Origin: Arcuatula senhousia
Lineage: Eukaryota; Mollusca; Bivalvia; Mytilida; Mytilidae
DNA length: 64,000 nucleotides
Direction: 5' to 3'
NCBI GenBank assembly: GCA_963971305.1
Contig: OZ020304.1
Span: 35,450,502-35,514,501 of the forward strand
Shown in pieces: positions 57,301-64,000 of the stretch (within the stretch, counting starts at the first letter, position 1; every line of letters starts with the position of its first letter). The notes beneath the pieces are model-generated. The model ran no database searches. It had not been told where the DNA came from and worked only from the letters and a program-made list of their open reading frames with translations. The translations under genes were made by a program, and so were the position numbers.

Positions 57301-59690
57301 TATAAGATTGTTTTTTTATCATACAAAAACAAATTTTTAATCCAGGGCCAGCTGCAAACAGCATTCTTTGGTAACGGCTGTTTTCCATTGCAGATTGTTT
57401 TACATTTTCTTTGATATATATGCAGGTTGTGTCGTGTGACTAACACCACATCTCTTTATCTTCTCTGATTTTTAAAGTGCTATTCTCTTTAAGAATCAGG
57501 CAATGAGTGAATCATGATTTAAAAAACACACACGTTTGACTTCAAAATACTGTTCAAAATGCTTAAAAAGTAACAAAAAATGCATGGGCACTACTCAAAA
57601 GTGTCAGAAATTTGAGATATATTTTGGTTGAAATGCATATAAAATTTTGATCTAGGGGAGATATATAACTCGTATCAAGTCATACTAAATTCCTATCATT
57701 GTAACAGAAATTTTTCTCCATCCATGAAAACTATTGACTGTTTCTTCATTAGAAGGCTATTTTGAATGACAATGCATTGTCAAAACCGTGTGTTTTTTAA
57801 ATCATGATTCAAACATTTTCGATTTTGCCTGATTCTTACAGAGAACTGCACTAATATTAAAAACGAAAGAATAATGTCTATTTAATAAAGAGTGTTAGTA
57901 GTACAACTAAAAACACATTATCTTAATCTTAATGTAAAATATAATAATCAACCTCAATTCTGGAAGAGGAGAAGACAAAATAAGTTACAATGTAATAACC
58001 TAACCTAACCTATCGTGATCTAGTCGATTCTAGATTTTCACTTTTTGGCCGGATTTCACGGAGTGAAAAATCCGGGTTATAAAATGGTGAATATCTGGCG
58101 GCGGGCGGTGAAGAAATTTGCGTTACAGTTTTCTCAGCAACTACGTATTATAGCCACTCGATATTTGGTATACAGCATCGAGGTGGGGTCCCATAACGTA
58201 TTTCTTGTCGTATTTCAATATGCAAACTATTAAAGTATAACGGTTTTACCATGTTTAAAAAAAACATCTTTCGTTTGTTTTGTTCAGATTAGGACGATAC
58301 CTGTCAGAAATGTTGAGGGCTTGTAGACTTGCCATTGACACTGGCATCCATGCTTTTGGGTAATATTTAATTGTTATTTTTGTGAAAAAAAGTTCTTTGT
58401 TTATTTAAAACCCTTAGTAATTTTTGCAGGATATGCAACGTTCAAACTTTGTTTTTTTTTTTAAAAAGTAAATCAATTTTTTATAGCATAAGTACTTTGT
58501 ATTCCAATTTAAATGCAATTTTGAATAAAAGCTGATTAGTGAAAAAGGGAAGATCTCTTTGAAGCATTTAATTTGACGTTGAGATTGGTCTTTCTTATAG
58601 ACATGTCCTTTTTATGAAATTAATAGTTGTAGCGACTAGATGAAGTTTGAAAAAAATGTATATCTATACAACGATACTCCTTTATTGTAGCTGGTCAAAA
58701 CACCGTGCCATTGACTTTATGAGAAATTATACAGGAAGCGATTTTCTACAAGCAGAAAATGAAATAGAGATGATGATTCTATGGCCAGGTCGGTCCAGTG
58801 CTTATAAGATAGGAGAATTGAAAATCAAGCAGCTGAGGGTGAAAGCCGAAACAGCACTCGGTAGGAAATATACATGTACATTTGAAGAAAAAAAAAACGA
58901 TAAAAGTACAATCTGATTCAATTGTTTCCTACTCTGTGCATGAAAGATCTGAAGACATACCATTCTACTTTCTGTTCTGGTAAACTTTTTCTGATTGACC
59001 AATTAGATTGCAGCTTCCAAGACTTTGGAAGCATAACTTCTTATGATTAATCCAGCGGATTCCGAAAAGGTCATCAGAACAGAAAGTAGAATGGGATGTC
59101 CTCAGATCTGCCATGTAGAGATGGTAGGGAACAATTGATAGATCTGATTTTAATCAGATTGATAAAAGTATCTATTATCTAAAAAGCAAGACACGTTAGT
59201 GTGTATTATAGTAAAATGCACCACAAAGAGGTAATAATACCTAAAACCTTATTTAAACTTGTATGTTGTTTTAAATGGGACCAGTTTCCAACTAATGAAA
59301 ACACAAGCTTGAACTACTCCTATGTTAGAATTGTCTTGTCCTTTTGAATTTTTATTTCGCAAGTCAATACAAGCCAACAGAACTATTTTATTTTCTACAG
59401 AAAAGTTTATTTAAACCAAACACTTACTAGTTATTCACTGAAGTTTATTATAGAAAGTCAAATTAGACTAACTGTATACATTTTTGTTTACAGGTTCAAA
59501 GTTTAATATAAAAGACTTTCATGATGCCACTCTGCATAAGGGACCAGTGCCTTTACATATTTTAGATGAAATGATTGGGATATGGATAAAACAAGCATTA
59601 CGTAATGGGGCTTCCAACGGCATATGGATGTTGTCTTCTAACTGTTTTACCATGAATATGTCACTTTTCATTTTATTTTTGAGATTTTGA
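45303..59690 (+). CDS. DUF885-family predicted secreted zinc peptidase-like protein (complete, 16 exons)
   Basis: A 564-residue product. Exons: 45303-45384, 45840-45967, 48270-48400, 48512-48584, 49942-50018, 50418-50514, 51532-51699, 52023-52103, 52615-52709, 55652-55741, 56386-56446, 56608-56715, 57012-57076, 58288-58359, 58691-58860, 59494-59690. All phases join and the frame is open throughout. Residues 1-26 look like a signal peptide (LSVILLVGLF, then SVKA). The family core is clear: HPGIHSMRNGIGYYKACLRF; ISPDEAHIMGLDEVERI; LVLHEANPGHHFQ with His352-Glu353 and His358-His359 as likely metal and catalytic residues; FIEGWALYAEHLGEELG with Glu397 and Glu404, one a possible third ligand; RAIDFMRNYTG; WPGRSSAYKIGELKI. 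The last 25 or so residues are hydrophobic after NGASNG, suggesting a GPI-type signal or a C-terminal anchor. The family's biochemical role is not established to my knowledge. Introns carry many repeats. Confidence 0.95.
45990..46390 (-). repeat. Dispersed GC-rich repeat, copy 3 (inverted)
   Basis: The reverse complement of the 11760 and 23340 family: 'GTCAGGCCGCTTTGCCC', 'AAGAACCCTGCTGCAGGTCTCGG' and 'GTCACGTTCCTTGCGCGTT' are readable. It lies just 23 bp downstream of exon 2 of the DUF885 gene. Confidence 0.75.
46640..46860 (-). repeat. Dispersed repeat related to 53205-53720
   Basis: 'GTGTACACA..TTGGCCCTCAGTGGGTGG' and 'ACCATTCTATTCAGCCACCTA' mirror text at 53540-53590 (GTGTGTACTGTAGGTGGCTGAATAGAATGG) in inverse orientation. 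It lies in intron 2 of the DUF885 gene. Confidence 0.55.
47880..48050 (-). repeat. Diverged inverted relative of the 383-bp unit
   Basis: The text 'GATATTTCAAGGAGTAA.C.CTCATCAGCAGCATTTGAATC' is the reverse complement of the end of the 383-bp unit at 16420-16450. It lies in intron 2 of the DUF885 gene. A 142-codon plus-strand frame across here (47614-48042) is A+T-rich and shows no family features. Confidence 0.6.
50790..51520 (+). repeat. Diverged relatives of the 383-bp unit
   Basis: At least two to three partial copies, with 'GGTTTCTTTCCTTGTACTGCA.ATGGTCGATATCC', 'GAGAGGTTACTCCTTGAAATAT' and 'CCGTTTTGGTATTTGTATTTTGCT', resemble 16086-17274 but with many differences. The last copy runs to within about 20 bp of the exon 7 acceptor of the DUF885 gene. 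Confidence 0.8.
53186..54090 (+). repeat. Composite repeat ending in a Penelope-like tail
   Basis: It starts with a hairpin head (CGTCGTGACTATAGGCT...GCAGCGACG, 53203-53240), also seen at 2571. G+C-rich text follows with several short overlapping frames. At about 53820-54060 it contains a plus-oriented copy of the tail found at 8110-8400 ('GGTTTGGCGCGCCATAAAAC', 'CAGGACCATTGCGAT'). It lies in intron 9 of the DUF885 gene. Confidence 0.65.
55052..55560 (-). mobile_element. LINE C-terminal fragment with zinc-knuckle-like motif
   Basis: A 157-codon minus-strand frame reads FRQALCKIRISAHPLRIETD and CQYCTMNKTEDELYFIIECP, the basic and Cys/His-containing end common in LINE polymerase proteins of invertebrates (C-x2-C ... 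C). The 3' tail continues to about 54830 with A+T-rich text. It is a 5'-truncated insertion in intron 9 of the DUF885 gene. Confidence 0.8.
56070..56350 (-). repeat. Inverted partner of the 53600-54090 repeat
   Basis: Begins 'GTGAGTGAGTTGGTGTTTTACG', the complement of 54065-54090, and continues with the complement of 53690-53830 text (GGGATGTTGGGTAGGGGCGG; ATGAACATGAAAAGGATGATAAAATG). It ends 36 bp before exon 11 of the DUF885 gene, the exon carrying HEANPGHH. Confidence 0.7.
58914..59145. repeat. Imperfect inverted repeat, MITE-like
   Basis: Arms of about 65 bp (CAATTGTTTCC...CATTCTACTTTCTGTTCTG and its imperfect complement) are spaced by about 100 bp containing CTTCCAAGACTTTGGAAG, itself a palindrome. 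It starts 54 bp downstream of exon 15 of the DUF885 gene. Confidence 0.75.
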
Positions 59691-60755
59691 AAAGTGATAA
59701 TGTTTAAATAGGAAAATAATGTTTTTAAATGTACAGTATATCATGGTATATGCAATCTATTCATAAACGTTGATAAAATGTTTTATTATCATTTGTTGTT
59801 GCTGAAATGAATGACAACGCTTTTATATTGGTTGGGTAACTTTTCATGGGTGTTTGATAATACCCCAACATGTAATATTATATTTATTTATTCATATACA
59901 TTAATTCACCTTATATACAATGGTACTCATAATAGATATATGAATATTATAATTCTAAAAGGAATATCAATGAAGTATAAAACGTATTTTATTTATTGAT
60001 GTTACAAACATTAAAACTTCTATGTTGGGTTATAGGCTCTTAATTTTTTTGGGGGGGGTGCTGCTTGTTTAATTGTAATGCTATGTAGGTCACAAAAATT
60101 AAACTTGTATTATCAAGTCTAAATCAGTTTTTTTCTCTTTAAAACCTCAAAAGAATATATGTCAAAGTCCTTTGATATTTGTCCTATATAAAATGCTACT
60201 CATTAAAGATTATATGTGAGGGTTCGGTATATTTATAGTAAGATAAGATGCATTTGTTTGTATTAAATAATCTTTGATCATATGACAACACTTTTAACAT
60301 GCGATAAGAAATAAAGATGTAAACATTGTGGTGGGAGATTTATTTTTCATTAAAAATTAATGGAGTCATTTTGCGAAAAATGGAGATGCACTGAGACATG
60401 AACATGTAACTCAATACAAGGTGAGTAAAATATTTTATGTTTTGAGTTAAACACTGTAACATATATTTTGAATGATTGCGAAATACCGTAAAACAGACGG
60501 AAAATACAACATGCTTAAAACATCAAATTGTTAGCTTTTAACTGTTGGTCTATTTCTTAGCATTACGAAGAAGTGAATGGAAGCAAACGAAAAGATGTTA
60601 TCATTAGAAATATCATTGTCTTTTAATCGAACTATTTGATATAACTAAAGATGTTTATGAATGTTTGTGTGTACCTGTTATTTCTTTTGAGCTCATAAAA
60701 TATTAAAAATATTGATGTGTGACAAATTATCTACTAGAACTTTACTGTACAAGTC
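59691..60755. other. 3' flank of the DUF885 gene
   Basis: A+T-rich 3' untranslated and intergenic DNA. An AATAAA at 60310-60315 is a candidate polyadenylation signal. A GT-type donor (CAAG|GTGAGT, 60420-60421) could belong to an untranslated first exon of transporter C. No protein-coding sequence was recognised. Confidence 0.4.
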
Positions 60756-60810
60756 ATGGCTATGCATGTATTATCTTATCGAAAGGACTGGGTCATTGCC
60801 ACCTTACCAG
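60756..60810 (+). other. Candidate coding exon resembling exon 1 of transporter C
   Basis: ATG opens MAMHVLSYRKDWVIATLPG and stops at a strong phase-1 donor (CAG|GTAAGC). The pattern W-V-x-x-x-L-x-G before a phase-1 donor parallels exon 1 of transporter C (SGWSWVTLAG). Joining it to the acceptor at 61731-61732 runs into a stop, so with that join it would be an upstream ORF. It may be a decayed duplicate exon, or a chance match. Confidence 0.3.
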
Positions 60811-60989
60811 GTAAGCATATATTAAGCTTAAAGACTTTAAATTTTGATATCAATTGATATAGATGTGTTTAATTCTTTTTACACTGTAGATGCTTGATAG
60901 CTTGTGACCCACTCATATGCTTGGGTTGTATTGTCTGACCCAATCGTATCACTCATGCAGTCTGTATGATACAACCATGGTCGTCATTA

Positions 60990-61110
60990 ATGATGTTTGA
61001 CCGAATTTTCTTTCTGTTCTCGTTTGTGTTTACTGGTTTTGTTTTTTTGTCCTTTTGGACTTTGGCATTCGAATGGCCCATTGGTACATCTCTGCGTCGA
61101 TCTCTGATAA
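60990..61110 (+). mobile_element. Penelope-like 3' tail fragment
   Basis: 'CTGTTCTCGTTTGTGTTTACTGGTTTTGT' followed by 'CCCATTGGTACATCTCTGC' parallels the tail at 21040-21160 on the minus strand and 39960-40050. It is about 120 bp long and non-coding. Confidence 0.6.
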
Positions 61111-61768
61111 GACGATTTTTGCCTAGTCTTTTACTGCCAACACCAGACAGTAGACGGTATATAGACAATTAAACATGATATGCTCTAAAGAAAAAACTGT
61201 ATATCAAATATATCAATAATCGGTAGACTACTTAAGGTTAGATAGTTTTATAACAATGTACAGAATCCCAAAGCATTAAAACAGCTGTCGCAATGTTATA
61301 TGTAAATTTGTCGATTTTGTAAAATTCTTCTTATTCATGAATATTTTATATATATCTAAGAATAAGGATATTGTTTCATAAGTTATACGGTAGTTTGAAA
61401 TTTCACAAACTGAAACAATATAAGAACAAATCATACAGATGTAAATCATTACAGATAATTAATTACCAATAGCAGTGGTATAAACTGAAACACAAAGATA
61501 TTAAAAAAAAATATCTCAATACTTTTCAAGCTTTATAAAGTTATTTTATTTATCCATCGCTTAAAGTGTATTACAAGCCTAATTTCATGAACGTTATATT
61601 TGCACTTCCTGTTGATTCTTAAAGCTTTAATTTCAAGACTATTTATGAATATGAACAATAATACTGTATTTGGGTAAAACCACCGACAGAAAAAGCTGTT
61701 GCTAGTATATGGCCTTATACTTATCTTTTCAGCTATAATCAGTGAAATGCTGACCAGGACAATTCAAA

Positions 61769-62294
61769 ATGACAAATATACAAAGATCTCCGATGAATAA
61801 GAAAAGGAAACCGAAGATATTAAGAGTGTTTCCACATCCAGTGGACTCGGGTTGGTCCTGGGTCACTTTAGCAGGTAATGTTAAGTTGATGAGTTTTTTT
61901 ATGTAGTTTTGAAAATGTATCAGTGGGGGACTATATGGCAACTATAATATGCGCGGCCAACTTAAATGTTAGCTTGAAAATAATGATAATGATAAAAACT
62001 TATTTAATACTATGGGAGAAATTTATGCTTTGCAATTTATGACCACACAACAAGTTTGATGCTAGTTTCATTGATTAATCATTCATTATTAAACTTGAAA
62101 CATTTCTTTATTAAATATCAAGTGAAGAGTTTCATCCAAATGCTTTTTAGGTTCCTTTGTGTTGTTTGTGACATTTGGTGGAATTCTACGGTCGTTTGGT
62201 ATTTTCATGGTAGAATTTCTGGAGGTATACAACGCAGATTCCACGTCTTCCTCTCTTATTATTGGCTTACAGTTCGCTGTCAGTGGAATAACAG
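61769..62294 (+). CDS. SLC16/monocarboxylate-transporter-like protein C, first two coding exons (partial)
   Basis: Exon 1 (61769-61874) ends with PVDSGWSWVTLAG, the SLC16 TM1 entry signature ([DE]G[GS][WF][GA]W type). Exon 2 (62151-62294) encodes FVLFVTFGGILRSFGIFMVE and LIIGLQFAVSGITG, covering TM1-TM2. Both donors are phase 1, as in transporters A and B. A 3' splice site (TTTTCAG at 61726-61732) lies just before the ATG, so an untranslated exon is likely upstream. Transporter C keeps a basic residue (Arg) where MCT1 has its TM1 lysine, unlike A and B. The remaining exons were not found by 64000 and presumably lie beyond. Confidence 0.88.
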
Positions 62295-63418
62295 GTACAG
62301 TCAAACAGACCATACATACACGGTGTCCAACCCCCGTACAGTGCATTCCGGAAGTAGTGCGGTCCGGAACCGGTATAAATACGGAATTGCAAAAAATGAA
62401 GTTTTAAAATGCATATTTTTCTAACTAAATGGGAGTTTAATTGTATTTTTTTCAGTGGAGTTACTCCCTAAACACAAACGATTGATTATATTAGCCGCTG
62501 TAACATGCATCTTTTGATATATTTTTTAAATTCGGAAAACGCATTTTCATTTTACGAGTCAAAGGGTGAATATGAAGCAAAAACACGTATTTTGACCGTC
62601 TTTATTAATTGAACATCGAAAATTTAACAAGCAAAATAAAGTTTGACCTTTTATGTCTTATTTGTTTAAATTTTAAGCTTAATGGTTTGTTAATAAAAGC
62701 ACTATAATTATTTGAAATCAAGCACTAATAATTTGATACTGTACGGCCCGTTGCTTTTTATGGAAATCAAACTGTACGGCTCGTTGCTAAAATAATGTGC
62801 ATATTTTTTTTAATTCATAATTGTAAAAAAACATATTAAATAATTGCGCGAGGTTATTTTAAAACCGGTTCAAGTAGTTATGCAGTATTTTAAAGGAGAG
62901 AAGAGTTAAAGAAATTGCGAGAGAAGTGTGATAACTGTGTAAACCTTATGAACGAGGTGTTTGACCGGGAACTGGAACTTTGAGGAGTTTGACAGTTCCA
63001 ATCCATTTAGTAGGTTTGTACAACAATCACTGTCCCAGGTTTTCAATGCTTCTTTTTAATTACCTCTTTTTGACCCATTTCCCTCTAAATAAAATAGTAC
63101 TCATATATACCATATATACCACAATGCATGGCACGCAACAACCCGTCTCTTCTACGTCTACTTATACTGACTTCAGAGTATTGAATGTTTTGCAAATATA
63201 CGCCGACAGCTCGATAGGAAGGTTTATATAGATAATACAACTAAATATTTTTGTAGTTAAGAGAAAACTATTAACAATGAAGAAATGTTAATTGAGTGTT
63301 AAGAGAAAACTATGTACAATGAAGAAATGTTAATTTAGTGTTGAGGTGCTGAGATAGCTGCCTTGAATGACTCAGATGATTCACTCAGGCCTCATCGCAA
63401 CAAAACTTCAATAAAAAC
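62295..63418. other. Intron of transporter C, no further exon found
   Basis: I looked for the next SLC16 exon (TM3-TM4, 'RP' loop) and saw none. A short direct duplication is present: 'TAAGAGAAAACTAT..ACAATGAAGAAATGTTAATT' occurs at 63258 and 63299. The rest is A+T-rich. Confidence 0.45.
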
Positions 63419-63860
63419 CTAGTAAGTCTGAGTAATTACTAATGGAGTTGAGAATATTCTCAGACTTAAGAATATTTTTTTGTTTTGTTGCACCGGGGCC
63501 AGGAAAGCGCCCACAAGAAAGTTGTTCCAGTTCCGTATTGTCCGGGGAAAGAATGTTTGTTGACGGATTTGAAGACAAGACTGTGGAATATGGTAGGAGA
63601 TGCGGGTCATGTGTCTAGTGAACCGGTTTAGTTTGATAAGACGATCTTCATCTTTTTTCCTTAGATATTTTATAAAGCATTGTCCAGTGGGATCTGTTCT
63701 GTGGTTTGCTAGGGATCTCAAGTTCAGATCATATTTCATGTCACTTACGCTTGATGTATTATGGGAGCGACTATTGACATGCATATACCTTGCAGTCCTG
63801 CGTTGCTCTTCTTCCATTTTTTTTTGTACTGTGTGTATGAATCCCACATGTAACAGACAT
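63419..63860 (-). mobile_element. LINE reverse transcriptase C-terminal fragment
   Basis: A 142-codon minus-strand frame reads VQKKMEEEQRRTARYM, SRSHNTSSVSDMKYDLNLRS, LANHRTD and FFPRTIRNWNNF, the familiar C-terminal thumb and tail of jockey/RTE-like LINE proteins. The element is 5'-truncated and lies inside the presumed intron of transporter C. Confidence 0.85.
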
Positions 63861-64000
63861 ACTCCACTTAAGGTTTCACTAGTGATTTGTATGACTCCGT
63901 TTTTACCGGGTGGAACTGATTTTGAAATTTCTGCATAGGAACCCTAAAGTATTGTTAGCATTACAATGGTGATGTTGTTTATTTGTCTGCCTATTTAGGT

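Overview
This is a eukaryotic genomic window: about two-thirds A+T, genes broken by introns with GT..AG borders, and dense repeats. The repeat content (Penelope-like reverse transcriptases, LINE fragments, many terminal-inverted-repeat elements, GGAC/CGT microsatellites) and the gene types fit a lophotrochozoan, most likely a bivalve mollusc resembling a mussel. That placement is inference from general knowledge, not a database match.

Genes, left to right. (1) 6603-12584 (+): the channel half of an ionotropic-glutamate-receptor-like gene, four exons, 5' end outside the recognisable sequence. (2) 14438-20287 (-) and (3) 25533-29239 (-): two complete six-exon SLC16/monocarboxylate-transporter-like paralogues (A and B) in tandem. 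All their introns are phase 1, and four of six exons are equal in length. (4) 36610-41240 (+): complete MPDU1 (dolichol-phosphate-mannose utilisation), five exons. (5) 45303-59690 (+): a complete 16-exon gene for a predicted secreted DUF885-family zinc-peptidase-like protein with HEANPGHH, a signal peptide and a possible GPI-type tail. (6) 61769-62294 (+): the first two coding exons of a third SLC16-like transporter (C) that runs off the window. Exon joins were worked out by hand. The assembled reading frames of genes 2-5 are each a multiple of three with no internal stop.

Mobile and repeat DNA. The largest feature is a 4.93-kb palindromic element (29929-34861). It has two 1750-bp inverted arms around a 171-bp satellite array and is flanked by a 9-bp target duplication. 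Two other inverted-repeat elements (21448-22745 and 26223-26396) also have 9-bp duplications, suggesting mobilisation by one transposase type (Mutator-like is the best guess). The 21448-22745 element is nested inside an older Penelope-like fragment. A longer Penelope-like element with an almost intact reverse transcriptase lies in an intron of gene 1. LINE fragments lie at 35553-36190, 55052-55560 and 63419-63860. Other TIR elements, tandem arrays and foldbacks fill introns and intergenic DNA.

The genes do not form an operon-like pathway. The only clear functional cluster is the three SLC16-like transporters, of which A and B are a local tandem duplication. No rRNA, convincing tRNA, CRISPR or prokaryotic features were seen.
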